NCBI RefSeq assembly: GCF_002087295.1
Contig: NZ_MWVI01000007.1
Span: 1 to 45,683, forward strand
Reading direction: 5' to 3'
Source: Vreelandella lionensis
GTDB lineage: Bacteria > Pseudomonadota > Gammaproteobacteria > Pseudomonadales > Halomonadaceae
Length of the DNA: 45,683 nt
The position numbers were made by a program, and so were the translations under genes. The notes beneath the pieces were generated by a model. The model did not search any database and was not told the DNA's origin. It saw only the letters and a program-made list of their open reading frames with translations. Shown here in pieces: positions 9,228-17,699 of the stretch; positions within the stretch are counted from its first letter, which is position 1; the number at the start of each line of letters is the position of its first letter.

Positions 9228-10282
9228 TACTCAGTCTCCGGCAGCAGCATGCGCTCATCGACGGGCGGTAAGAAACGGGAGTCGAAGACTTGGCTGGGTG
9301 ATGGCAGTGTGGGTAGGTCGTAGGCCTTAGCCACTAGCGCAACAGCATCCCGTAGGCGCTCATCGTCCACTCCCCCCACGCCATACTCGCGGGCATCTGG
9401 GGTGTCTACCACGCTTTCCAGGGCCAGCTTCAGACGGCGGGTTTCCATTTCAACGTCAATCAAGCTATCGCGCTCGCGCACGTACTCAATCGCCGCTTCG
9501 GGATCATCCAAGGTGTCGCCCAGGGCGCGGTTAAACGCCCGCAAAAAGCCTTGCACGGCCTCAGGGTTCTCGTTGGCGAAGGACTCGCTAACAATGATGG
9601 CATTGCCGTAAAGCGGGACCCCATACTCGGGGAACGGCATGATGGTGAGCTCCTCTTCGCTCATTCCCCGCTCTTCCAGGTTCAGCAGGCTGGTGAAGTA
9701 GAAGCCGGTAATGGCATCTACATCACCTCGGGTAAGCAGTGTTTCGCGCAGCGTAGGGTCGACGTTTTGCCACTCCACCGCATCCGCCGCTAGATCATTG
9801 GCCGCTGCAAAAATACCCCAAGCGCGGTAGCCGGTATCAAAGGCAGGGGCAGCGATGGTTTTGCCTGCTAAGTCAGCGGGCGTCTCAATCCCGCTATCCT
9901 TACGAGCAAAAACGGCGGCAGGCGTACCATCGTATACAATATAGACGCCGCTAATACCGGGGCCATCGGGGTTCTCGGCTAGGAATTCCACTAGCGCATT
10001 AAGGTCACCAAAGCCCATCTCATAGGCACCCGAGGCCACTCGGTTAATCGCGCCTGCTGACCCGCTGCCGGAATCAATTTGTACATCAAGGCCTTCTTCA
10101 GCAAAGTAGCCGCGGGATTCAGCCAACAGAAAGGGGGCGGAAGGCCCTTCAAAGCGCCAATCTAACTGGAAGCGGATGGTTGTCTCTTCCGCCTGACCGA
10201 CCCCAGGCAACCATAAAAGAGCCGTCGCCCCCACTAATGCAACGCGCTTTAATCCCGGAAAAACCGCTGTTGAAGCATTCAT
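9227..10282 (-). CDS. Periplasmic substrate-binding protein, NMT1/ThiY-like
   Basis: Binding protein of the NMT1/THI5-like family, whose members bind thiamine-pyrimidine precursors, nucleobase-like compounds, sulfonates and others. ATG at 10282 is preferred over the in-frame GTG at 10291 because AAGG lies about 9 nt upstream. A signal peptide ends near VGQA; then TIRFQLDWRFEGPSAPFLLAESRGYFAEEGLDV, the diagnostic family opening, and GSAGAINRVASGAYEMGFGD. Length 351 aa, unbroken. First gene of the ABC-Tsx unit. I searched the upstream region for a TPP riboswitch and saw none, so a thiamine role is not supported. Ligand unknown. Confidence 0.87.
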   Translation of the reverse strand: MNASTAVFPGLKRVALVGATALLWLPGVGQAEETTIRFQLDWRFEGPSAPFLLAESRGYFAEEGLDVQIDSGSGSAGAINRVASGAYEMGFGDLNALVEFLAENPDGPGISGVYIVYDGTPAAVFARKDSGIETPADLAGKTIAAPAFDTGYRAWGIFAAANDLAADAVEWQNVDPTLRETLLTRGDVDAITGFYFTSLLNLEERGMSEEELTIMPFPEYGVPLYGNAIIVSESFANENPEAVQGFLRAFNRALGDTLDDPEAAIEYVRERDSLIDVEMETRRLKLALESVVDTPDAREYGVGGVDDERLRDAVALVAKAYDLPTLPSPSQVFDSRFLPPVDERMLLPETE

Positions 10283-10294
10283 AGCAAGCACGCC

Positions 10295-10304
10295 TTGTAT
10301 ACAA
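10295..10304. promoter_or_regulatory. Palindrome TTGTATACAA, candidate GntR-type operator
   Basis: A perfect 10-bp palindrome 12 bp upstream of the binding-protein ATG. The TNGTNNNACNA-like form is common for FadR/FCD-class GntR regulators. No regulator gene is adjacent, so assignment is inference. Confidence 0.4.
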
Positions 10305-10537
10305 AATTGTGCTACGTACCAAGCATGAATGCTGCCAATCTTTTACAACTATAATTATCTCAATACGTTAATAAGCATTGATAGATAATACTTAGGAAGA
10401 TATCGCCGTCTATCGCCTTATCTTCCCAAGCCAACATGCCTTATGGAGGTGCGTAGACATAACCATATGCACCAAATAGCAACTTTTTTAGACTTTCGTC
10501 TATACACCACGTATACTATGCGCAGTTTCCTGTCCTC

Positions 10538-10566
10538 GCGCCATTCATTGAATGGCGCTTTTTTTT
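10538..10566 (+). terminator. Intrinsic terminator in the BCCT leader
   Basis: GCGCCATTC and GAATGGCGC form a perfect 9-bp stem with an ATT loop, followed by eight T on the plus strand. No gene ends here; a -10-like TATACT lies only about 20 bp upstream and the BCCT start 114 bp downstream. It could be a leader attenuator or the end of a very short RNA. Confidence 0.75.
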
Positions 10567-10679
10567 GCTTTGTAAACCTGTGGCCAGCTGCGTTAAGTCG
10601 GCTCCCTCTTGGGTTTATTAAGCTAAAGGTTCTACTCCCGCTCTTTCCTGCAACCTCCCATTCCAAATAGGTGCTCTTC

Positions 10680-12234
10680 ATGAACCAACCTGCTCAACGC
10701 GCCGAGGAGCCCTCGCGGTTTTCCCTCGGTGACCCTATTGTGCTGGTGCTTCGCATCGGCTTCATCGTGGCATTTCTGGCGCTTTCGTTTTACGACATTG
10801 ACCTAGTCGCCAATTCCATCAGCGCAGGCTTTGCCTGGACCGCGCTGGTGCTGGGCAGCTATTTCCAGCTGCTGCTTCTGCAGACGATGTTTTATCGCCA
10901 TTGGCTTGGCGTTAACGCCTGCGGCAAAAGCTAAGATCGGCAATCTCGTTGCACCAGAAATGAGCACCTTTAAGTGGCTCTCCATCATTCTATGTACGCT
11001 GTTAGCCGGTGGTGGGGTGTTTTTTGCCGCAGGCGAGCCGGTGTACCACTTTGTGGTCACCCCACCCGCCTTTGATACCGAAGCGGGCACCGCTGAAGCG
11101 GTATCCGGCGCGCTGGCGCAGTCGTTTATGCACTGGGGCTTTATGGCCTGGGCGGTGCTGGGCTCGCTCACCGCCGTGGTGCTGGCACATGCGCACTACG
11201 TGAAAGGCCAACCGCTGCAGCCGCGCGCATTGCTCTACCCGATTTTTGGTGAACGCTTGATGCGTGGCCCGCTGGGCGGCTTAGTGGATGCCTGCTGCGT
11301 GATTGCCTTAGTGGCAGGCACGGTAGGCCCCATCGGCTTTTTGGCAACTCAGGTGAGCTTTGGCCTGCATGAGCTGTTTGGCCTGCCGGAAGGCTACACC
11401 GGGCAACTGATGATTCTGGCCGTACTGGGCACTATTTATGTGCTCTCTTCGATGAGCGGGGTGCATAAAGGCATCCAACTGCTGAGCCGCTTCAACGTAC
11501 TGCTGGCGTTAGCAATCGGCGCCGTGATTATCGTGTTCGGCCCCACGCTGTTTTTGGTGAACACCTACGTTTCCAGCATGGGCGCGTATGTCAGCGAGTT
11601 TTTCACCATGGCCACGATGACCGCTGAAACCGCCCCGGCGTGGTGGATGCAGTGGTGGACGGTGTTCTTCTTTGCTTGGTTTATCGGCTATACACCGCTG
11701 ATGGCGATTTTCGTGGCGCGCATTTCACGGGGCCGCAGCATTCGTGAAATGATTCTGGCGGTTGCCGTACTCGCCCCGATCGCCACCACTGTATGGTTTA
11801 CGCTACTGGGCGGCTCCGGCATTTACTATCAGTTGACCGGGGTAATTGACCTGACCGAAGCGCTCAATAACTTCCAGTTTGACGTGGCGACTCTCACGGT
11901 GGCTCAAGCGCTGCCCGGCGGCACCTGGATGGCACTGGCGATTCTGCTGCTGACCACGATTTTTGTGGCCACCACCGGCGACTCCATGAGCTACGCGATT
12001 GCCGTTGTCGGCGCAGGCCATGATGACCCGAGCCCTTACATGCGCGCTTTTTGGGGCATTGCGATGGCCCTGATGGCGGCCGTGCTGCTGTATATGGGTG
12101 CAGGTCAAATTGGCGCGCTGCAGCAGTTTATCGTGATTACCGCGATCCCGGTGTCGCTGATTCTGCTGCCCTCGCTGTGGAACGGCCCGCAGGCGGCTTA
12201 CGCCATGGCGCGTGAACAGGGCATCATCGACTAA
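10680..12234 (+). CDS. BCCT family transporter (choline/betaine/carnitine type; one frameshift)
   Basis: Twelve-helix secondary transporter for quaternary-ammonium or related osmolytes. ATG at 10680 has AGGTG 7 nt upstream. The frame breaks at the T-run 10890-10893 (one extra T after QTMF) and continues IAIGLALTPAAKAKIG. The family signature lies near residues 320-350: the Trp-rich helix WWMQWWTVFFFAWFIGYTP followed by MAIFVARISRGRSIREM. Restored length is about 518 aa. Substrate cannot be told from sequence alone. Its transcript may be controlled by the leader terminator. Confidence 0.87.
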
Positions 12235-12254
12235 CGATGATCGGCCACTTCTAA

Positions 12255-13077
12255 CTACAGCCCTTCCAACAGCCGCAGAATCATCTGCGGCTGTTGGTTC
12301 ACCCGGGTCAGCATCGCGATACCCACCTGCTGAAGCAGTTGGGCGCGAATAAGATTGGAGACTTCTTGCGCGTAGTCGGCGTCTTGAATACGCGACTGGG
12401 CGGCGGAGGTGTTAATGATGCTGGTGTTGAGCCCGTCAATGACGCTCTCGAAGCGGTTCTGCACCGCGCCTAAATAGCTGCGCTGGCGGTCGACCTGCTT
12501 CATGGCTTCATCCACGACATCCATCGGCTTGGGCGTGGCCGAACCATCATCTAATACGCTGAAGTTATCCAACCCCAGCGCCTGACGCCCCATCGCCGAA
12601 AAGCTCACGCCAATCACATCCCCGGCGTTGGCCCCTACCTGAATATTGAGCGTTTTATCGCTCTCGATCAGCTTAATGCCGTTAAAGTTGCTCTGCTCAG
12701 CGACGCGGTCAATCTCTTCCAGCCGTTGGTCGATCTCTAACTGAATAGACGCCCGATCTTCTGAGGAATTGGTGCCGTTGAGCGCCTGAACGCTGAGTTT
12801 CGCGGATGCGCTGAAGGCTATCGTTGATCAGGTCCAACGAGCCTTCTGCGGTTTGCACCATAGAGATACCGTCGTTGGTATTGCGGATCGCCTGGTTCAT
12901 ACCGCGAATTTGTGCGCCCATGCGATTGGCAATCGCCTGGCCTGCCGGGTCATCCTTGGCGCTATTAATACGCAGCCCAGACGACAGACGCTCCATGGAG
13001 GTCTGCATTGCTTGCTGGCTACTGCGTAGATTATTCATCACCAGTAGCGACGTGATATTAGTCGCAAGGCTGATCAC
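12255..13077 (-). CDS. fliC: Flagellin (short type; one frameshift)
   Basis: Filament subunit of the flagellum, secreted by the flagellar type III apparatus. GTG at 13077 is preceded by GAGG at about 8 nt. The conserved N-terminal D0/D1 region contains [19 protein letters not shown]; the C-terminal D1/D0 region contains [23 protein letters not shown]. The frame breaks at 12798-12800 (AAA for AA) inside [12 protein letters not shown]. Restored length is about 273 aa, so there is no large D2/D3 surface domain. No other flagellar gene lies nearby. The last 45 bp contain a perfect 14-bp inverted repeat. Confidence 0.9.
12266..12297. repeat. Perfect 14-bp inverted repeat inside the flagellin 3' end
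   Basis: CCAACAGCCGCAGA and TCTGCGGCTGTTGG flank an ATCA loop. It lies in the codons for [13 protein letters not shown] and 32 bp past the BCCT stop. No T-run follows on either strand. It could fold in either transcript. Confidence 0.7.
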
Positions 13078-13123
13078 GGGCGTGACCTCGGAAGTGAACG
13101 CAAACAGTGCGGAGGTAGCGTGA

Positions 13124-13150
13124 ATATCGGCCTATCTTTAGAAAACGTGA
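13124..13150 (-). promoter_or_regulatory. Sigma-28 (FliA)-type promoter for flagellin
   Basis: Minus strand reads TCACGTTT-N11-GCCGATAT, matching TAAAGTTT-N11-GCCGATAA at 6/8 and 7/8 positions with exact spacing. It lies about 47 bp upstream of the flagellin start. Confidence 0.65.
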
Positions 13151-13189
13151 GCCCTGCCCCGTAAAACTTTCCCAGTCGCTACTCTTTTT

Positions 13190-13630
13190 TCAGTTCGGTC
13201 TCTTCAGTACGGCTAGCACTTCGTCCACCGGCCCCCGAACATAGTCGTGATGAAAGTAGCCGTCGTCGACCACCTCGCCATCCCAGGCCACAATGTCTAA
13301 GTCCATGGTCCGGGGGCCAGATTTGATCGGCCCGCGAACACGGCCTAAGCGATGCTCAACCTCTTTTAGGTAGGCTTTAAAGTCGCACAGCTCAAGCGTA
13401 GTGCGCACCACCAGGGCGGCATTTAAGAAGTCTGGCTGCTGCTGAAAGCCTACCGGGGCAGTGCGCACCGCTTCGGAGCGGGCCAGCAGTTCGCATTCAC
13501 TGCTCAAAATCTCAAGGGCTTGGGCAAAGTGATGCTCTGGCTCAATATTGGTTCCTAGCGAGATAACGCACTCGTGTTGAGCCGACGCGGGCGAGGGGGT
13601 TGGCGTTACGGGTGACGACCTTAATGACAT
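13190..13630 (-). CDS. folK: 2-amino-4-hydroxy-6-hydroxymethyldihydropteridine pyrophosphokinase (FolK-like)
   Basis: HPPK transfers pyrophosphate from ATP to hydroxymethyldihydropterin in folate synthesis. After a loose N-terminus, ISLGTNIEPEHHFAQAL is the family opening (usual SLGSN), TAPVGFQQQPDFLNAALVV the pterin-loop region, and GPRTMDLDIVAWDGEVVD carries the metal-binding DxD. 146 aa, slightly short compared with the usual 160. It faces away from a FolM-like reductase, so both may serve pterin metabolism; it may be a second, specialised folK copy. Confidence 0.85.
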   Translation of the reverse strand: MSLRSSPVTPTPSPASAQHECVISLGTNIEPEHHFAQALEILSSECELLARSEAVRTAPVGFQQQPDFLNAALVVRTTLELCDFKAYLKEVEHRLGRVRGPIKSGPRTMDLDIVAWDGEVVDDGYFHHDYVRGPVDEVLAVLKRPN

Positions 13631-13749
13631 AACTATATCCCAATATAAGAGGCTGGATGACTAACGGCTGGTGAGCCGATGACCTAGCCCACACCGTTTT
13701 AGCGTATAGGAATCAATCGGCGCCCCAATAGAGTAGACGGTTAAGCATT

Positions 13750-13782
13750 CTGTTCAAGCTCTGTACAAGTTATTGACAAACG
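13750..13782 (+). promoter_or_regulatory. Three 11-bp direct repeats overlapping a -35 element (CarH/LitR-like operator)
   Basis: Head to tail: CTGTTCAAGCT, CTGTACAAGTT, ATTGACAAACG. The third contains TTGACA (13773-13778), a consensus -35 hexamer; no good -10 follows. Three 11-bp repeats spanning the -35 is the known layout of operators bound by B12-dependent MerR photoreceptors such as CarH. It lies 80 bp upstream of the FolM-like gene. The regulator itself is not in this window. Confidence 0.5.
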
Positions 13783-13861
13783 CTGCGCTCACGCAGAGAG
13801 TCTTTTTGATTACCATGACAACGTTAGTTAACAAACACTACCTGCTGCGAGGGATAAAGCA

Positions 13862-14620
13862 ATGGATACACCTGCTGCACTTGTAGCCGGCGGCGCCACG
13901 CGCCTGGGCCGCTATTTTGCTGAAGCGCTAGCCGATAAGGGCTTTGATATCGCGTTACACGTTAATAGCTCCCGGGGGGAAGCAGAGGAAGTGGAAGACG
14001 CAATTCGCGGCAAGGGTCGTGAGTGCGAGATTCTGCCCTGCAACTTTTTAGAGGATTCGCTAGAAGAATTAATCACCCAAGCTAAAACACATTTTCCTGG
14101 GTTGAACGTGCTGCTCAATAGCGCCTCAGCTTATGAACCAGCGCCGATCGCCCGTACCGATATGGCCAAGCTGGAGACCCAGTTTCGGGTCAATATGTTC
14201 ACGCCGCTGCTACTCACACGCCATTTTGCCGAGGCGGTAGAGCACGGTCAGGTGATCAACATCATCGACAACAAGGTGGCCTATCACCAATATCCGTATG
14301 CGGCGTACCTGCTCTCCAAGAAAAGCCTAGCTGAGATGACCCGTATGGCAGCGCTGGAGTTTGCTCCGCGCCTACGGATTAACGGTATCGCCCCCGGGGT
14401 AGTGCTGCCTGCCTCCCAGCGTACCAACGACTATATCCAGTGGCGCATCGAAGGCATTCCGGTCACTCACCAAGGCAACCCAGCACACCTTGTACAAGCA
14501 TTGCACTATTTGCTGGATAATGCCTTTGTGGCCGGGCAAGTGCTATTTGTAGACGGCGGCGAATCGATCAACCTAGAGGGTCGCCACTCCGAAAACTACC
14601 CTGGCGAGCGGCGCGACTGA
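13862..14620 (+). CDS. folM: Short-chain reductase, FolM/pteridine reductase-like
   Basis: Rossmann-fold NAD(P)H reductase; relatives reduce dihydromonapterin or dihydropteridines. Cofactor segment VAGGATRLGRYFAEALADKG at the N-terminus with an Arg typical of NADPH use, LLNSASAYEP (NNAG-equivalent, as in FolM and PTR1), catalytic YLLSK, and RINGIAPGVVLP. 252 aa, intact, with AGGGAT about 8 nt before ATG. Divergent from folK; its promoter carries the 11-bp repeats. The family assignment is firm, the exact substrate less so. Confidence 0.8.
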   Translation: MDTPAALVAGGATRLGRYFAEALADKGFDIALHVNSSRGEAEEVEDAIRGKGRECEILPCNFLEDSLEELITQAKTHFPGLNVLLNSASAYEPAPIARTDMAKLETQFRVNMFTPLLLTRHFAEAVEHGQVINIIDNKVAYHQYPYAAYLLSKKSLAEMTRMAALEFAPRLRINGIAPGVVLPASQRTNDYIQWRIEGIPVTHQGNPAHLVQALHYLLDNAFVAGQVLFVDGGESINLEGRHSENYPGERRD

Positions 14621-14627
14621 CCCAACG

Positions 14628-14657
14628 CAATGAGGCCGCCCGAAGGCGGCCTCATTG
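14628..14657. terminator. Bidirectional hairpin after folM
   Basis: CAATGAGGCCGCC and GGCGGCCTCATTG form a perfect 13-bp stem with a CGAA loop between convergent folM and the mechanosensitive channel. T-runs are absent. Confidence 0.6.
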
Positions 14658-14662
14658 GCTTA

Positions 14663-14680
14663 CCTAAGCGTACGCTTAGG
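14663..14680. repeat. 18-bp perfect palindrome at the channel gene stop
   Basis: CCTAAGCGTACGCTTAGG is fully self-complementary and includes the TAA stop of the mechanosensitive channel gene. It sits 6 bp from the folM hairpin, so two inverted repeats separate the convergent genes. Confidence 0.6.
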
Positions 14681-17042
14681 TTTCATCCACATCATCATGG
14701 TCCGGCTTATGGTGATCCGGTTCATGCTCAAGTGAGGCTTCGCTACGCTCTGCAAGCGGCGCCGTGTCGGTGCGCTTTCTTTCCGCTTTCGCTTCCAGAA
14801 TGCGCACGTTGGCAGGCGGTGTCTTGCCGCTTTTGGTTTCGCCAAAGTAGAGGGTGGTAGGGGGGAACGCAATCTCGATACCCGCCGCGTCAAAGCGCAG
14901 TTTCACTAGGCGGTTGTAGGCACGACCTACAGCCCACTGGTCGCCCGGCGTGGGTTTTAATGACCACACGAATGTTCACCGAGCTGTCGGCCAGGGCGGT
15001 AACCCCTGCCACGGTCAGATCCGCCAGCAGCTGTTTGCCATGCTCTTCGCTGGCCTTGAGATCTTCAAAGGCGAGCTGCAGCTGCTCGATGGCATCATCG
15101 ATGCTCTCGTTGTAGCCAATGCCATACTCGCCTACATGGTTACCGTACTCGCGCATGTAGTTATAGACGGTATCCACACTGGGGAGAACGGCACAATGTG
15201 ATAAGTACCGGAGAGGTCGCGGATACCCACCGAGCGAATACTCAAGCGCTCTGCGGTACCGGTAATACCCCCTACGGTCACCACATCGCCGGTATTCATC
15301 GCGTTTTCCACCTGAATGAATACCCCGGTAATCACATCCTGCACCAGCTTCTGGGCACCAAAACCAATCGCCAGACCCAGCACACCAGCACCAGCAATCA
15401 GCGGTCCGATGTTGATGCCAATTTCCGACAGCACGATCATGCCGGTGATGGTCACCATGGCAATGGCCAGCGCATTACGGAACAGGCTCAGCAGCGTTTT
15501 GGCACGGGCAGAGGGTTCGCCGTGACCGGTTTCCGGGTTGAGCTTGTGCTCGATCAGGCTTGCCAAGCCCAGCCATATGCCCAGCGACACAATCAGGATC
15601 ACTGCTACGCTGATCAGGTTACCCACCAGATTGGCACCGCGCTCGGAGGCGTACCAGGCGGCAAGATCAAAGGCGCCCCAAGCATCCAGCACCACCATGA
15701 TCACCGCAACGACGATCACCGTGCGCAGCACGCGAAGCGCGTTGGGCACGTAGCTGTTCAACCGGACTTCCAGCAGCGGCAGCTTACGGCGCAGGTCATC
15801 GGAGAGTTGAATACGACGACCAATGGTCTGTGTCAGGAACGCAGACAGCAGCAGGCCCACGACCACGGCGCCGAGCGTCTTCAACGTCGCAAAGAGGACA
15901 AAGGGCAGCGCATCACCCGGACGGGTAAGCGTCAGCACAAACGCCATTAAGAAATAGATCAGCGCGAACAGGTGCCACGTGCGGGCAAACAGCTGCACCG
16001 ATACACGGCTGGCGGTCAGCGTAGAGCGCGTGCCCATCTGATTCAGGTTATCGCGCAGCCGCACACGGTTTTTGAGCACCACGCCCACCGCATAAATAAA
16101 CGCCAGCAGCATAATCAGCGTGCCGACCGCTTTCCCCAGAGAGGCCGCGATATAGAAGTTGACCAATGGCACCACCACCATCAGGCCATAGCCCACCATA
16201 CCAATTAGGCGTGCCAGCCAGCGGTTCCAGTAGGAGGCTTCTTGGGCCGAGATCGGCAGCAGGCGCAGGCCTTCATAGCGCGAAGAGAACAGCATCCGCA
16301 CGCCAGCTTTCAATAGCTCAATGATCAGGAAAGCATTTAAAAACAGCGATGCGCGGGTGGATAACTCACCGGTCTCTCCCACCGCAAAGGTCGCAATCAG
16401 GTTACCGCCGACGTACGCCAGCGCCACCAGCAGCACATCCAGCACCGCGGCAATCGCCACGCAGAGCACTAAACGCAGCACCGGCGTTAAGCCACTGCCC
16501 TGCTGCGACCAGCTGCTAATCTTGGTAAACAGCGACTTCGCCAAGCGGCGGAACACCATAAAGAGCGCAAAGGTGGCCACAATCACGATGCCAAGATTAA
16601 TGGCAGCACTGATAAACGCTGCCATATCAAAGCTACTGCCTGTGCCCTGGCCAGTGAACATGTTGCCGACAATCGCCGCTGCCTGCTCAATCTGGCCGCC
16701 CACATCACCGACGACACGGCTGGTAAGCTCAGCCAACTGTCGGGGCAACGAGACATCTTCCGGGGCCACATTGCCACCTGCTGCGGCCGCTTCCGGCGAG
16801 AGCTCGGCAGCAACGCCAGCTGGCAGTTCGGAGGCCTGATTGCGCAACAGCTCAATCAGCTCCTGGCGAGCCTGCTCATCTTCCAGCAGATCCGCCAGCG
16901 CCGTATAAGAGGGCGGCTCTTCCGTGGCAGGCGCTTCCTCTCAGCGCCCAGCGTGGTTTGCGCCATGGCTGGGCCCCGCCAGCATGGCGAACAGCGTCAG
17001 CATCCAGACGCTTAGCCAGGGTAGTAAACGTAGTGACGACAC
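14676..17042 (-). CDS. Large MscS-family mechanosensitive channel, YbiO-like (several frameshifts)
   Basis: Inner-membrane osmotic safety channel. GTG at 17042 follows GGGAGG by 7 nt and a signal peptide ending AMA-Q. A periplasmic region, about ten helices and the MscS pore helix (GPLIAGAGVLGLAIGFGAQKLVQDVITG) follow, then the beta domain (NTGDVVTVGG, SIRSVGIRDLSGTYHIVPFS) and a long charged tail ending DHDDVDET. Breaks: extra G near 16974-16977, missing G near 16940, extra C near 15181-15184, extra C near 14953. Restored length is about 788 aa, in the range of YbiO-like channels. Fits a halophile's need for turgor control. Confidence 0.86.
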
Positions 17043-17248
17043 ACCATATCCTCCCTTTGGGTGAATATTTGCAATCCTGCGACTCGCTAACGCTAAGATC
17101 TAACGTATTAAAGTTAAACACAGAATTGTGCATCCGCTAAGAGTGCAAGCTTTGTATAACGTTGGCTAGCGTAACATGCCTCAATGAAAGTGACGTTAAC
17201 GCGCCTTCTTTTGGTGCACCAATGAAACCGAGTGAAGGTAATTGCCGG

Positions 17249-17680
17249 TTATTGGCAGTAAGGCGCCAACCATTGATGGGCCAGCGCAATCAGCAGCCCA
17301 TAGCGGGCACCTTTTGCCAGCACAATCCACAGTAGCGCCCGCCACCAGGCAAGGCGCATCACCCCAGCCAGCACGGTGAGCGGGTCGCCAATCACAGGTA
17401 ACCAGGAGAGTAATAGGCTCGCCTCGCCAAAGCGGTGATACCAGCGCTCGGCACGGGCAAGTCCTTGGGGAGATGCAGGAAACCAGCGGGGATGTTGAAA
17501 TTGGCGAGCGTAGCGGCCAAGAGCCACGTTGATCAAACTGCCCAGCGTGTTGCCAGCCGTCGCCACAACCCACAGCACCAGCGCAGGCTCACCAACACAC
17601 CATAGCCGCGCCAGCCACACTTCCGAGACACCAGGCAGCAGGGTGGCGCTGGCTAGCGCCCCCCAAAACAGGCTGAACAC
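17249..17680 (-). CDS. yqaA: YqaA family small membrane protein (VTT/SNARE-associated domain)
   Basis: Small DedA-related inner-membrane protein of unknown transport role. GTG at 17680 has GAGG 8 nt upstream. The core FWGALASATLLPGVSEV, TAGNTLGSLINVALG and LLLSWLPVIGDPLTVLAGVMRL matches the VTT motif with its conserved Gly-Asp-Pro. 143 aa, intact. It starts 19 bp after the IclR gene, so the two are probably co-transcribed. Confidence 0.83.
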   Translation of the reverse strand: MFSLFWGALASATLLPGVSEVWLARLWCVGEPALVLWVVATAGNTLGSLINVALGRYARQFQHPRWFPASPQGLARAERWYHRFGEASLLLSWLPVIGDPLTVLAGVMRLAWWRALLWIVLAKGARYGLLIALAHQWLAPYCQ

Positions 17681-17699
17681 GATACGCGCCCTCTAACGT

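Larger units (their letters stand above)
10283..10679. other. Intergenic region between the NMT1-type operon and BCCT
   Basis: A 397-bp AT-rich divergent region with no credible gene; the short ORFs in it lack ribosome sites and family features. It holds the TTGTATACAA palindrome next to the binding-protein start, a TATACT -10-like element at 10512-10517 with TTAGAC 18 bp upstream, and a strong intrinsic terminator at 10538-10566. Confidence 0.6.

Noticed and set aside
10283..10679. TPP riboswitch upstream of the ThiY-like binding protein
   Set aside because: I looked for the CTGAGA and ACCCTTGAACCTGATC-type core on both strands and did not find it.
10418..10681. Small ORFs on both strands in the pre-BCCT region
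   Set aside because: No ribosome site, no family features, and the plus-strand one runs across the intrinsic terminator.
15198..16839. Long plus-strand ORFs opposite the mechanosensitive channel gene
   Set aside because: They are antisense shadows of a high-GC gene; composition (His/Gln/Thr-rich) is typical of reversed membrane-protein codons.
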